Shown here one piece after another: positions 16,940-25,657 of a stretch of 43,283 nt of DNA. Position numbers and translations under genes: made by a program. Position 1 is the first letter of the stretch. Each line of letters starts with the position of its first letter. This stretch comes from Pirellulales bacterium (GTDB lineage: Bacteria; Planctomycetota; Planctomycetia; Pirellulales; UBA1268). The notes below the pieces were generated by a model. It made no database searches, was not told where the DNA came from, and saw only the letters and a list, made by a program, of their open reading frames with translations. Location of the stretch: positions 1-43,283 of the forward strand of contig JADHNY010000023.1 in NCBI GenBank assembly GCA_016779265.1, read 5' to 3'.

Positions 16940-19750
16940 TCAGGACGCGGCGTTCCTGTCGAGTATCATTCCGGAGGATGGCCCGCTGGCTTTCGGTGGC
17001 TCCTGCCGTGAAGCCTTCTCTGGCACGACTGAGATCACGTCATCCGCTTCCCAGCCCGCGGCTGTCGAGCGGGCCAGCCGCAGCTCTTCGGCGTTCATGC
17101 GAAGTCGAATCGCCCCTCCACTGCCGGTCCGGACCACCTTGGCATGGCCAGCGGGTCCGGTCTGCTCATAGGCCCGTCGGACGTCATCCCAGCCCGCATC
17201 GCCGCTGCCGCTGACCAACACCACGCGCGGCTGCACCGCCTCAGCAAGCCTCGGCGGCAGCGACGTGCGGCTGCCATGGTGTGGTGCAATCAGGGCGTCA
17301 ACGCGTTGCACGCCCCTCGCGAGCACGTCATCAACCGCATCCCCATCGAGATCGCCCGTCAGCAGCAGGCGGCGGCCGGCTGCCTCGACCTCGAGCACAA
17401 GGCTCACCAGGTTGTCGTTCCCATCACTCTCAGCGTCAACAGCCGGATGCAGCACCTTCACGGTGGCCGTCTCACTGAAAGGCAGGCGGTCTCCAGCGGC
17501 TGCGACCACCACGGGAACTGCTCGCTTGGACGCCGCCTCGACAACGGCAATAGCCTCTGGAGACTCGCTTGCGACAAACGCAGACGTGACCACGAGCCGC
17601 TTTACGCGAAAACGCTCCATTAGTCCACGGACCGCATTGAAGTGATCTGCGTCGGCATGCGAGATGACAAGCATGTCGATGGTGGTGATCCCTGCGTCAC
17701 GAAGCACAGCCTCCATGGCTCGACGGGCCGCCGCAGGAGCACCGAGCCGACCGGCATCGTAGACAAGCACCTCTCCAGAAGGCGGTCGCACGACAAGGCC
17801 GAGCCCATGCCGAAGGGAAGCCATCGTCACCTCCAGGCGAGGCGTGTAAACAGGCCGTACCAGCATCACGCCCCACGCCGCTGCCCCGACCATGAGCCAG
17901 ATCACACAGGGCAACACCCACCGCCCCACGCGGCGGACACCAACGCGACCGGCGAGCACAACAGACAACAGCACCGCGAGATACCAGCCGGCAACCCACA
18001 ACCGAGGCGGGCCGCTGACCCAGGCAAATCCCCAGGGAATCTCTGCTGCGGTGGAGGCCATCGTCTCAATCACACGCAACACGCTGGCACATCCTGATGC
18101 CGGAATGGCCGCCAGCGATGGTGAGACAATCCCCACCACCAGCGCACCAAGACCACAGCCCATGGCCACGGCAACAAGGGGAGCGATCAGCGGATTGAGC
18201 AGAACCGCGATCGGACTGATGACATGAAACTGCATCGCGACCAGTGGAGCCGCCACCGCCCACACCGCTGCTCCAGCTCCAACACTCACCAGCACCCCTC
18301 TCCCCACTCTTCGCAGCCACCGCTCCCAACGGGGACGACTCTGCTCAATCAACCGAGCGATGGGGTCTGTGGTGCGACGCTCACGGGCCAACGCTGTCGC
18401 GAGCAGAATCAGCACCGCTGTGGAGAGAAACGAGAGCTGTGTCCCCGTGCGAAAAACCGTTGTCGGCTGTCGCAGCACCATCAGCACCGCGACCACCGCG
18501 AGCGTGTTGATCCCGACAGGCCGACGGCCGAGCCAGGCCGCCAAACAAGCGAGCCAGACGAGGAGGGTGGCTCGCACCACCGGCACCTCCGCATGCACCA
18601 GCAGCATGTAGCCCCCGCTGACACCAGCCACCAGCAGCAGTGCCAGCCCGCGGCTCATGGGCGTCGCCCGCACAAGCCCAAACAGGGCCCATGCCAGAAT
18701 GCCGACATGGAGGCCCGAGATTGCCAGGATGTGGATCGTGCCAGTCACCAAGAAGGGCTGCGTCTGTTCCCTGGGAAGCCAATCCCGATTTCCCAGCAGG
18801 AGCGCGTCGGCCAGCGGCACCATGTCAGCAGGCATGCTCGCCGCAAGCACCGCCGCCCCGCGTGTCCGCAACTGATCAACCAGAGGGCCTGGATGCCACC
18901 ACGGCGGCGGCCTGAGCACCGTGAGGCAGTCACGGGATGCACAGCGAATCACCGATAGCCAACGGCGTCCCCTCGCCTCGTCACGGAAGTCGTATTCACC
19001 GGGATTCATCGCTGCGGCCGGACGCAGCCCCCGGCCAAACAGACGCACCGTACAGCCGGCGTCGATGCTGTCTTCGTGAATGCTGCCCGCATCAATCCCG
19101 AAGTGGCCTTGCTCACTCTCCGGCGTGAGACCGTCGATCATCACTGCCGCCACCCCAGTTGCTGGTCGCCAGGCATCGTCTTCGCGCAGGTGCGTCACCT
19201 GCAGGATCATTTCGCTTGCGGGCCGAATCGGCTGGCCTGTGGTGGGATCTCGAAGCGTTGCCGGCAACGGCCGCGGAGCCTCAATGACACGTCCGACGAC
19301 TGCCACCGGCGCCGGCTGTTCTCGCAGTTTCCACGCCAGGTCTGTTGCGGCAAATAGACCGTGCCAGACCAAGCCCCAGCCAGCCGCAGCCGTCGCGATC
19401 GCGAGCAGCAACACACCTGCCGCCGCCTGGGCTCGTCTCAGACAGAAAAGCCACCACCAGCAGCCAAGCCCACCAGCAGCCATGAATCCACACGCCACCA
19501 CCACAGGCAGTCGCGGCGGCAGCAGGAGCACCCCAGCAACCACGCCAACCAGCACGGCAGCCGCAACTGGCACCGCCGGCAGCTGTGCAACCATGTCGCC
19601 CAGTGAGAGAGCACGAACGGCCCCCGTGCAGACGCCTCGCAGCCGCCTGCACCACCCGCGATCGCCAGCCTGGAGGAGCGCCGTCTTCACACCCCCACCG
19701 TACACGAACAGCCCCCTCATGCGAGCGTTCGGCACAGCATGCTGCAGCAA
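16940..19750 (-). CDS. comEC: ComEC/Rec2-family DNA uptake channel protein
   Basis: The 936-residue protein matches full-length ComEC. It has N-terminal membrane helices and an OB-fold-like soluble region (about 130-290). A competence-domain channel core includes TGTIHILAISGLHVGILAWA at about residues 340-360. More helices follow, then a C-terminal metallo-beta-lactamase-like domain with MLVISHADADHFNAVRGLM, LLLTGDLD and LIAPHHGSRTS. ComEC carries single-stranded DNA across the inner membrane; the C-terminal domain is thought to be a nuclease. The start is uncertain: 19750 gives the longest frame, and an ATG at 19720 is possible. It converges on ccsA with only 19 bases between stop codons. 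Confidence 0.9.
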   Translation of the reverse strand: MLQHAVPNARMRGLFVYGGGVKTALLQAGDRGWCRRLRGVCTGAVRALSLGDMVAQLPAVPVAAAVLVGVVAGVLLLPPRLPVVVACGFMAAGGLGCWWWLFCLRRAQAAAGVLLLAIATAAAGWGLVWHGLFAATDLAWKLREQPAPVAVVGRVIEAPRPLPATLRDPTTGQPIRPASEMILQVTHLREDDAWRPATGVAAVMIDGLTPESEQGHFGIDAGSIHEDSIDAGCTVRLFGRGLRPAAAMNPGEYDFRDEARGRRWLSVIRCASRDCLTVLRPPPWWHPGPLVDQLRTRGAAVLAASMPADMVPLADALLLGNRDWLPREQTQPFLVTGTIHILAISGLHVGILAWALFGLVRATPMSRGLALLLVAGVSGGYMLLVHAEVPVVRATLLVWLACLAAWLGRRPVGINTLAVVAVLMVLRQPTTVFRTGTQLSFLSTAVLILLATALARERRTTDPIARLIEQSRPRWERWLRRVGRGVLVSVGAGAAVWAVAAPLVAMQFHVISPIAVLLNPLIAPLVAVAMGCGLGALVVGIVSPSLAAIPASGCASVLRVIETMASTAAEIPWGFAWVSGPPRLWVAGWYLAVLLSVVLAGRVGVRRVGRWVLPCVIWLMVGAAAWGVMLVRPVYTPRLEVTMASLRHGLGLVVRPPSGEVLVYDAGRLGAPAAARRAMEAVLRDAGITTIDMLVISHADADHFNAVRGLMERFRVKRLVVTSAFVASESPEAIAVVEAASKRAVPVVVAAAGDRLPFSETATVKVLHPAVDAESDGNDNLVSLVLEVEAAGRRLLLTGDLDGDAVDDVLARGVQRVDALIAPHHGSRTSLPPRLAEAVQPRVVLVSGSGDAGWDDVRRAYEQTGPAGHAKVVRTGSGGAIRLRMNAEELRLARSTAAGWEADDVISVVPEKASRQEPPKASGPSSGMILDRNAAS

Positions 19751-19776
19751 TCAGCGACAGGCCATGCAGGCGACGG

Positions 19777-20679
19777 CTAGTCGGCCGACGTCGCTCGACG
19801 TCGCCGGGCCTGAATGACGCGAGGAATACCCGCGTCGTCTGGCAGCGTTCGCTCAGCCTGGAGATGAACAGCGGCCGCAAGCACCTCCTCCGACGCTGCA
19901 GGCGGACCGATCTCAACCAGGAGCCAGCCGTCGGGCCGTAGCCGCTCGGCAGTCATCGCCACCAGCCGTTCCAGCGGCTCAACACCGCGAGGCCCAGCCA
20001 CGAGTGCTCCCCTGGGTTCGAAGTCGCGAACATCACGAGGCAGTCCCGCGAACTCGTCCTCACGGATGTAGGGAGGGTTGCTGACAATCAGGTCAAACGT
20101 TTCGCCAGCCGGAAGGCTTTGGAGCAGATCTCCCTCGCAGACATGCACCCGCTCGGCGAGCCCATGCGTCTCCACGTTCTCACGGGCGATCGCAACGGCG
20201 GCGGGCGAGATATCAATCGCTGTGACCTCAGCCTGCGGTAGATGCTTGGCGAGCGCCACCGCAATCGCACCGCTGCCCGTGCCCACGTCGGCGATGCGGG
20301 GAGCGGTTCGTGAACGACACAGGTCGAGGGCACGCACCACGAGTGACTCAGTCTCGGGCCGTGGCACCAGCACATCCGATGTGACACGAAACGCCAGCGA
20401 GAAGAACTCTTTGCTCCCCGTCAGATAGGCCACCGGCTCGCCTCGGCCCCGCCGTTTGACCAGCTCGCGAAACGCGGCACGAGGCTCGTCCTCCACCACC
20501 TCATCAAAGCGTGTGTAGAGGTCGATGCGGCTGCACTGCAGCACCCATGCCAGCAGCACCTCTGCATCGAGCCGTGGCGAGTCGGATCCTCGCTCCCGCA
20601 GCCAGCCGCTGGTCCACTGGAGCAGACGTCCGACTGTCCACGCGTCCTGCGAACCGGTTGTGGTGGACGCTGCAGTCAT
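19777..20679 (-). CDS. prmC: Peptide chain release factor N5-glutamine methyltransferase
   Basis: This class I SAM methyltransferase (300 residues from the ATG at 20679) has the diagnostic IVSNPPYIREDE motif, preceded by the SAM-binding loop IADVGTGSGAIAVALAKHL. Its N-terminal helical domain includes VLQCSRIDLYTRFDEVV and YLTGSKEFFSLAFRV. It methylates the glutamine of the GGQ motif in release factors, and prfA is the neighbour directly upstream on the same strand. A GTG at 20703 could also start it and would overlap prfA by 8 bases; the ATG has a weak AGGA about 13 bases upstream. Confidence 0.94.
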   Translation of the reverse strand: MTAASTTTGSQDAWTVGRLLQWTSGWLRERGSDSPRLDAEVLLAWVLQCSRIDLYTRFDEVVEDEPRAAFRELVKRRGRGEPVAYLTGSKEFFSLAFRVTSDVLVPRPETESLVVRALDLCRSRTAPRIADVGTGSGAIAVALAKHLPQAEVTAIDISPAAVAIARENVETHGLAERVHVCEGDLLQSLPAGETFDLIVSNPPYIREDEFAGLPRDVRDFEPRGALVAGPRGVEPLERLVAMTAERLRPDGWLLVEIGPPAASEEVLAAAVHLQAERTLPDDAGIPRVIQARRRRATSAD

Positions 20680-20695
20680 GACGCGTCTGCGTTCC

Positions 20696-21766
20696 TCATG
20701 CACCAGGCTGAACCGACTTGCGGATCAGCGCCCGCTCATGCTCGATCAGGGCATCAAGCACCAGGTTTAGGCGACCCGTCAACACCTGATCGAGCGTGAA
20801 ACTCTGATTGATGCGGTGATCCGTCAGCCGGTTCTGTGGAAAGTTGTAGGTGCGAATCCGCTGAGATCGATCGCCAGACCCGACAAGGCTCTTCCGAGCC
20901 GAAGCTCGCTTGTCGTGCTCCGCCTGACGCTCCCGCTCATAGAGCCGTGTCTTCAAGACACGTAGAGCCTTGGCAAAGTTTTTATGCTGACTCTTCTCGT
21001 CCTGACACTGCACCACAATGCCGGTCTCGAGGTGGGTCAGACGAACGGCTGAGGCCGTCTTATTCACGTGCTGTCCACCTGGACCGCTCGCACAAAACAG
21101 GTCTTTACGGTATTCATCCGGCGAGATCGTGACCTCAACGTCTTCAGGCTCCGGCATCACCGCCACAGTGGCTGCAGAGGTGTGGATCCGGCCTTTGGTT
21201 TCGGTGTCAGGCACCCGCTGCACGCGGTGGCCACCACTCTCAAACTCCAGCCGCCTGAAGACGTCTTCACCAGAGAGGCCGAGCACGATTTCCTTAAACC
21301 CACCAAGTTCTGTGGGACTCGCGTCGAGCAGTTCCACCGTCCAGCCAGCTGCAGCCGCAGCGCGACGGTACATCTCGTAGAGGTCACGAACGAACAGGGC
21401 CGCCTCGTCACCCCCCGTTCCCGCACGGAGTTCCATGATGCAGCGACGTCGATCGGCGTCGTCGTCAGCGCCAACAGAGTCGAGCAGGCTTTCCCACTGC
21501 TGCTCACGACGAGCGTTGAGCTCCTCCATCTCCATCTCAGCGAGACTCCGGAGCTCTTCATCATCGCCAGCAATCAGCTCGCGATGCTCCTCCACCTGAC
21601 GTTCGAGATCGAGCAGCGAGCGATAGCGAGAAACCACTCGAGAGAGCACGCCATGCTCACGAGCAACGGCCGCCATCCGCTGCGGATCACCCTGAATCAC
21701 CGGGTCAGCAAGATCCCGCTCAAGGGTCTCGAATCGAGCAAGCTTCTCATCGAGTTCGTCGCGCAT
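20696..21766 (-). CDS. prfA: Peptide chain release factor 1
   Basis: The 356-residue protein has the normal RF1 length. The codon-recognition PxT motif lies in [20 protein letters not shown], and the catalytic GGQ in [38 protein letters not shown] follows. The PxT tripeptide reads Pro-Asp-Thr here, while E. coli RF1 has Pro-Ala-Thr; the middle residue is variable in the family. It terminates translation at UAA and UAG. It sits between rpmE and prmC, a common bacterial order. The start ATG at 21766 gives the expected N-terminal helix bundle. Confidence 0.96.
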   Translation of the reverse strand: MRDELDEKLARFETLERDLADPVIQGDPQRMAAVAREHGVLSRVVSRYRSLLDLERQVEEHRELIAGDDEELRSLAEMEMEELNARREQQWESLLDSVGADDDADRRRCIMELRAGTGGDEAALFVRDLYEMYRRAAAAAGWTVELLDASPTELGGFKEIVLGLSGEDVFRRLEFESGGHRVQRVPDTETKGRIHTSAATVAVMPEPEDVEVTISPDEYRKDLFCASGPGGQHVNKTASAVRLTHLETGIVVQCQDEKSQHKNFAKALRVLKTRLYERERQAEHDKRASARKSLVGSGDRSQRIRTYNFPQNRLTDHRINQSFTLDQVLTGRLNLVLDALIEHERALIRKSVQPGA

Positions 21767-21936
21767 CGTTACGGTACCGGCAAACTGCTCGGTCCGGAGT
21801 GGTCAGGACACGTCTCAAAACCAACACAGCCGCCCGAAGACCGTGCGGCGGCCACGGCACACCACACGCTCACACATCGCAAGCGGTCACTTCACAACGC
21901 CCACGGCCCTCGCCCACAACGGCGGGGAAGGGAACC

Positions 21937-22194
21937 TTACGCGTCGGCCGGTGCTGCGGCAGCCTTGCCCTTCTTGCGGCCGAGGCTGGCGTAGTTTGCA
22001 CCCGCAAACTTCGTCTTGAACTTCTCGATCCGTCCAGCGGTATCGACGAACTTCAGCTTCCCGGTGAAGAAGGGATGACAGAGGTTGCAGATATCGAGCT
22101 TCAACTCAGGCACCGTGCTCCGAGTGGTGAAGGTGTTCCCACAGCCGCAACGGACGGTGGTCTCGATGTAGTTGGGATGAATGCCGTCTTTCAT
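21937..22194 (-). CDS. rpmE: 50S ribosomal protein L31
   Basis: The 85-residue protein starts [19 protein letters not shown] and has [20 protein letters not shown] followed by RIEKFKTKF, the L31 signature. It keeps the cysteines of the zinc-binding (C+) form in RCGCG and CNLC. A short Lys/Ala-rich tail follows the core. The frame is open 31 codons further upstream, but L31 proteins begin at this methionine. It is first of the rpmE-prfA-prmC group, with a gap of 170 bases to prfA in which I see no gene. Confidence 0.96.
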   Translation of the reverse strand: MKDGIHPNYIETTVRCGCGNTFTTRSTVPELKLDICNLCHPFFTGKLKFVDTAGRIEKFKTKFAGANYASLGRKKGKAAAAPADA

Positions 22195-22293
22195 GGAATC
22201 GCCTTGTCTTGTTCGCGAAACACGTCGCGATCGGGAGCCCCACACGATACCCGCTCTTTGGCAGATCGGCAACGCGGGTCGCCGCAATCCAGT

Positions 22294-23922
22294 CTACGGA
22301 GCGGGTGAATCGCTTTCATCTGCGACTGACAGCCCCCGTGCCGCGAGCCGACTGCCGAACCGCTGGGGGGATTCGTCTGCCTCGAGAAGCTCGCGTGCCC
22401 GCTCCGGATTCCCGATGGCGGCGTAGGCTTTGGCCGCGTTGATTCGTGCTGCATCCGCCCAGCGACTGTCAGGGCTCGCCTCGAGCGTCATGCGGTCGAG
22501 AAAGTCAATCGCAGCCTCGTACTCTCCCTCTCCAAGCGTGACAACGCCGAGATAGTAGGTCGCGTCTTCCTTCATCTGGCCTACCAGCTGCTGTAAAAGC
22601 CCTGCCTGTTGGGGTGGCATCGTGCTCATCAGCCGGCGAATGGTCTGCTCACTTGGACGTGCTGCGAGATAGGCAAACTTGGCTCCGCCGCGTCCATCGA
22701 GCTCGCCGCGAAACTCACGGATTCGTGCGTTGAAGAGCGGACGGAACAGCCGGCCAGCACCGTTTGCTGACGGCTCCGGCAACTGCACGGAGAGTGGAGC
22801 CAGCTCCCTGGCCACCTCGGCCCGCAGTTCTGCGCTCCGCTCACGTCGCATTCGCTCGCACTCCCAGGGAAACATCCACAGGCCTCCAGGTGGAGGACCG
22901 TCGGCCTGAGGCAGCACGGCAGCAGTGGCCTCCACGGCAGTCGCGGGGTCAACCACCAGCGACATCGCATTCCCACCAACGAGCGACGTCTGCACCAGCC
23001 GCATCCGCCGTGAAAGGCTGGCGGGGGCCGCGGAGACGAGCACACCAAGGCGACCAACATCGGCAGCCCGCACCGGATACTGTCGGCCATCCAGATCCAT
23101 CGCCTCAAGAATGGAGGGATCCTCAAAGGCCTGCCGCGCAGTCGCAATGCCCTCACCACCCGGGCCGGGAATCGCCATGCCATACGCTGGCTCAAACAGC
23201 CAGGCTTCACCGTCTGCCACAACCGCTGGCACCCAGGGCACCAATGTCTGATCTCCATCCGCCGCCCGCGTCGCCAGCATCACGCCCTGGAGCCCGGCAT
23301 GCCGCAGAAGATCGAGAAAGACCCAACTCCGCTGAGCTGCACTGGCCCGTCCCGAGAGCAGAATCTCGCCTGACCGCAGCCACCGGCTGCCAGGATTGTC
23401 TGCTGTTGGCTGCATCGGCGGATCAGAGACGAGCGCCAGCGACCGTATCGTCCAGGAAAACAACCGTTGGGCGATCTCGAGGTCGTCGACAGCATCCTGG
23501 CGGATGCTATCGGCGAGGTCGGACATCCAGCGTTGATCACGAAGAAACGTGGGGTCATCGACCGCGTCGAACGTTGAGCCGGCCAACGATTCCGCTGGCA
23601 CGATCTCCCGCAGGCCTTCCGGCAAGCTCTCGATCAACGGGTCCGCGGTCCACGGAACGTCGGCCACGCCAGCGTGGCTCCACTGATTCAGGCGATCAAA
23701 CACCTGTTCATAGGCGGCGGCTTCCTCAAAGTCGTCGAGTCGGCCAAGCACGCTCACAGCACCATCAAGGAGCTGCTTTCGCACCTCGGCCGACACCACG
23801 GGCACCGCTCGTACTGTCTTTTGCCTGCCGGTGCTCGGCTCGGGCGACGTCTCACCACAGCCGGCAAGCCCCGTCAGCATTCCCCCCACGAACATCCAGA
23901 TCAGTGCCTGTGCACGCATCAT
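22294..23922 (-). CDS. Lipoprotein with degenerate transglutaminase-like core and C-terminal TPR
   Basis: The 542-residue protein begins with a lipoprotein signal peptide (LTGLAGCGE, lipobox Cys near residue 22). The middle region looks like a transglutaminase fold: [13 protein letters not shown], then [18 protein letters not shown], then WLFEPAYGM. The positions where Cys, His and Asp are expected are not occupied by those residues, so it is probably not an active protease or transglutaminase. Two TPR-like repeats near the C-terminus ([20 protein letters not shown], and [20 protein letters not shown]) suggest protein binding. Its ATG overlaps the stop of kdsA in an ATGA. The role is unknown. 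Confidence 0.75.
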   Translation of the reverse strand: MMRAQALIWMFVGGMLTGLAGCGETSPEPSTGRQKTVRAVPVVSAEVRKQLLDGAVSVLGRLDDFEEAAAYEQVFDRLNQWSHAGVADVPWTADPLIESLPEGLREIVPAESLAGSTFDAVDDPTFLRDQRWMSDLADSIRQDAVDDLEIAQRLFSWTIRSLALVSDPPMQPTADNPGSRWLRSGEILLSGRASAAQRSWVFLDLLRHAGLQGVMLATRAADGDQTLVPWVPAVVADGEAWLFEPAYGMAIPGPGGEGIATARQAFEDPSILEAMDLDGRQYPVRAADVGRLGVLVSAAPASLSRRMRLVQTSLVGGNAMSLVVDPATAVEATAAVLPQADGPPPGGLWMFPWECERMRRERSAELRAEVARELAPLSVQLPEPSANGAGRLFRPLFNARIREFRGELDGRGGAKFAYLAARPSEQTIRRLMSTMPPQQAGLLQQLVGQMKEDATYYLGVVTLGEGEYEAAIDFLDRMTLEASPDSRWADAARINAAKAYAAIGNPERARELLEADESPQRFGSRLAARGLSVADESDSPAP

Positions 23923-24758
23923 GCAGAACCTCCAGCAACTCGCGCGTCATGAATCCGAAGCACGCGGGAAAGCATCGCATCAAACTCGTTCAGTGGCACC
24001 ATGTTTGGCCCATCGCTCTGAGCATGATCAGGGTCAGGGTGCGTCTCAAAGAAGTATCCGTCGACCCCCACGGCTGCCGCGGCTCGAGCGAGCGGTTCGA
24101 CGAGCGTGCGATCGCCTCCTGTTGCACCGCCGAGACTCGCGGGGCGCTGGACGGAGTGGGTGGCGTCAAAAATCACCGGCGTGCCCATCGCCCGCATCGC
24201 CACGAGCCCGGTGAAGTCGTTGACCAAGCGGCCATAGCCAAAAAAAGTGCCGCGTTCGCAGAGCATCACGTCACGACAGCCGCCGGCGAGCATTTTCGCG
24301 ACGGCATGCTTCATGTCTTCAGGTGCGAGAAACTGCCCCTTCTTAACGTTGACCGCCTTGCCGGTCGCGGCGGCGGCGAGCAAAAGGTCCGTCTGCCGAC
24401 AGAGAAAGGCCGGAATCTGCAACAGGGCACAGACCTCGCCAGCAGGGGCTGCCTGTTCGGGGAGATGAATGTCGGTGGTGACAGGCACACCAAGCGTGCG
24501 GCCAACCTTCTCCAAGACTGCCAGCCCCTCGTCGATCCCCAGACCGCGGTAACTCGTGGCACTGGTGCGATTGGCCTTATCGAACGATGCCTTAAACACC
24601 AGCTGCACGTCATGCCGTTGAGCGATGGCCCGGAGAGCCTCTGCCACCTGCATGCAGAGCGTCTCATTCTCAATCGCACACGGGCCGGCAATCACCAGTG
24701 GCCGTTGCTGGGGCCCACAGCGGAGGTCGCCAATCTCAGCAGGAAGTCGTGGAGTCAC
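23919..24758 (-). CDS. kdsA: 3-deoxy-8-phosphooctulonate synthase (KDO-8-P synthase)
   Basis: The 279-residue enzyme has the standard KdsA length. Motifs are [93 protein letters not shown] and the C-terminal [17 protein letters not shown]. It condenses phosphoenolpyruvate with arabinose-5-phosphate to make KDO-8-P, used for lipopolysaccharide. The start is a GTG preceded by AAGAAGG at a good distance. The next gene overlaps its stop by 4 bases. Its presence supports a Gram-negative type envelope. Confidence 0.96.
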   Translation of the reverse strand: MTPRLPAEIGDLRCGPQQRPLVIAGPCAIENETLCMQVAEALRAIAQRHDVQLVFKASFDKANRTSATSYRGLGIDEGLAVLEKVGRTLGVPVTTDIHLPEQAAPAGEVCALLQIPAFLCRQTDLLLAAAATGKAVNVKKGQFLAPEDMKHAVAKMLAGGCRDVMLCERGTFFGYGRLVNDFTGLVAMRAMGTPVIFDATHSVQRPASLGGATGGDRTLVEPLARAAAAVGVDGYFFETHPDPDHAQSDGPNMVPLNEFDAMLSRVLRIHDARVAGGSA

Positions 24759-24956
24759 GCTCAGCCCTTCTTTTCACAGCCTTGTAGGTCGCCGAACGGG
24801 ACTATTGCGTTCGCATCGGCGGTTTGTCGCGGCAGCTCCACCGGAGGCCCTAAGGACTCCAGCAGAGGGAGACAGCTGGGCCCTGCCAGCTTTCTGACGC
24901 AGCAGCGAAATCCTAGCAGGCTCCGTTCGTTTCCACGCATGGTCGCCTCCCCCATG

Positions 24957-25004
24957 AATGCGCGCCGCATTTTGCAACACCTGTTGCATTTTGCGGCGCG
25001 CATT
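24957..25004. promoter_or_regulatory. 48-base interrupted palindrome
   Basis: A 13-base perfect arm (AATGCGCGCCGCA) pairs with TGCGGCGCGCATT at the far end. Inside, three T residues on each side flank a second perfect 6-base arm pair (TGCAAC and GTTGCA) around the loop ACCT. It lies between kdsA and the tRNA-Thr gene, about 190 bases before the predicted start of the sigma-54 transcript. It could be an enhancer or operator for a dimeric regulator, or an RNA hairpin in the kdsA leader. Confidence 0.6.
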
Positions 25005-25140
25005 TCGCCTCACCTCAGCATTCGTCGCCTTCGTCTCACGACCGCCGAACGGTTCTGACCCTCACATCAAAATGCCGTTATGCCCGGATGAAAACGATCT
25101 TTTCTAAATCAGGCCGTTCTTTTTTTGAGGTAGCGTCTTT

Positions 25141-25158
25141 TTGGCACGGGACGTGCAA
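25141..25158 (+). promoter_or_regulatory. Sigma-54 (-24/-12) promoter
   Basis: TTGGCACGGGACGTGCAA matches the RpoN consensus TGGCACG-N4-TTGCW except for one base in the -12 box (GTGCA in place of TTGCA). The invariant GG at 25143-25144 and GC at 25155-25156 are exactly 10 bases apart, as required. Transcription would start near 25168, just before a hairpin. No protein-coding frame follows within 400 bases, so the target is probably the structured RNA at 25168-25305 or the tRNA/alpha-CTD unit. Confidence 0.6.
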
Positions 25159-25208
25159 CTTCTTTCTCTCGTGACGTATTCCGGCGTCACACCCAAGGAC
25201 CCACAAAG

Positions 25209-25229
25209 GTGGGGCCTCCGACTTTTTTT
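25209..25229 (+). terminator. Proximal intrinsic terminator of the candidate small RNA
   Basis: The descending arm GTGGGGCC pairs with GGACCCAC at 25197-25204 across a 4-base loop with one internal A-G mismatch. After six more bases a run of seven T follows, fitting an intrinsic terminator, although the T-run starts slightly late relative to the stem. Confidence 0.5.
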
Positions 25230-25250
25230 GAGTTTACGGTCGCCTTGCCC

Positions 25251-25305
25251 CTGACCCGTAGACTCTTGGCGGGACGTACCGCCGGGTCAGAGGCCCCACT
25301 TTTTT
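25251..25305 (+). terminator. Distal intrinsic terminator with nested hairpin
   Basis: CTGACCC (25251-25257) pairs with GGGTCAG (25284-25290), enclosing GGCGG and CCGCC (25268-25272 and 25279-25283) around a 6-base loop. The adjoining GAGGCCCCAC is followed by six T (25300-25305) and, after one C, four more T. The GAGGCCCCAC arm can also pair with 25209-25218, lengthening the structure. Confidence 0.55.
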
Positions 25306-25393
25306 CTTTTTGCTGCCGTCTGTTTCCTTCGGTTTCGGCTGTCGCTCCTCGAAGCCAGTAGCAAGGCGACAACAGCGAGGCGTCAGCGAACCC

Positions 25394-25423
25394 TTGACGA
25401 CAGGGTGCCTTCTGACCTAATTT
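25394..25423 (+). promoter_or_regulatory. Promoter for tRNA-Thr
   Basis: TTGACG (25394-25399) and TAATTT (25418-25423) are separated by 18 bases. Transcription would start near 25430, about 53 bases before the tRNA. It is the best housekeeping promoter in the gap, and it may also drive the TPR/alpha-CTD gene 100 bases after the tRNA. Confidence 0.5.
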
Positions 25424-25482
25424 CGCAGGCTTGCAGTAGTCTGGCGACATCGGAGTTTAAGCCGCCCCCAGACCTCGTTGCC

Positions 25483-25556
25483 GCCAGCGTAGCTTCAATT
25501 GGCAGAGCACCGCATTCGTAATGCGGGGGTTGCGGGTTCGACTCCCGCCGCTGGCT
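25483..25556 (+). tRNA. tRNA-Thr, anticodon CGU
   Basis: A complete cloverleaf can be drawn. The acceptor stem GCCAGCG pairs with CGCTGGC, with discriminator T. The D stem is GCTT with GAGC. The anticodon stem CCGCA pairs with TGCGG around the loop TTCGTAA, giving anticodon CGT at 25517-25519. The T stem GCGGG pairs with CCCGC around TTCGACT. CCA is not encoded. The CGU anticodon reads the threonine codon ACG. Confidence 0.95.
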
Positions 25557-25657
25557 TTCCGTTGAGTGTTTTGGAAGTGTTTGTGCTCGCACACCGCTCC
25601 CAAATCCGCTCCACATGTTCTCTTTGCTTCACCTACCCTCGAGGGACTCCAGCTTCC

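Larger units (their letters stand above)
25168..25305 (+). ncRNA. Candidate sigma-54-driven small RNA with two alternative terminators
   Basis: The predicted transcript starts with a perfect 6-bp hairpin (GTGACG at 25171-25176 and CGTCAC at 25185-25190). A second hairpin (GGACCCAC at 25197-25204 with GTGGGGCC at 25209-25216, one mismatch) is followed by seven T at 25223-25229. Further on, CTGACCC/GGGTCAG and GGCGG/CCGCC form a nested hairpin. GAGGCCCCAC at 25290-25299, followed by six T, is the exact complement of GTGGGGCCTC at 25209-25218. The arm at 25209-25216 can therefore join either structure. This may give RNAs of about 60 or 138 bases. There is no homology evidence. Confidence 0.5.

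Noticed and set aside
22764-25058. 764-codon open frame antisense to the lipoprotein gene and kdsA
   Set aside because: The translation is Arg/Pro/Ser/His-rich low-quality sequence, and both genes it opposes have strong family or signal features.
25187-25450. 87-codon frame on the minus strand in the kdsA-tRNA gap
   Set aside because: It crosses both terminator hairpins, has no ribosome-binding site and no family resemblance.
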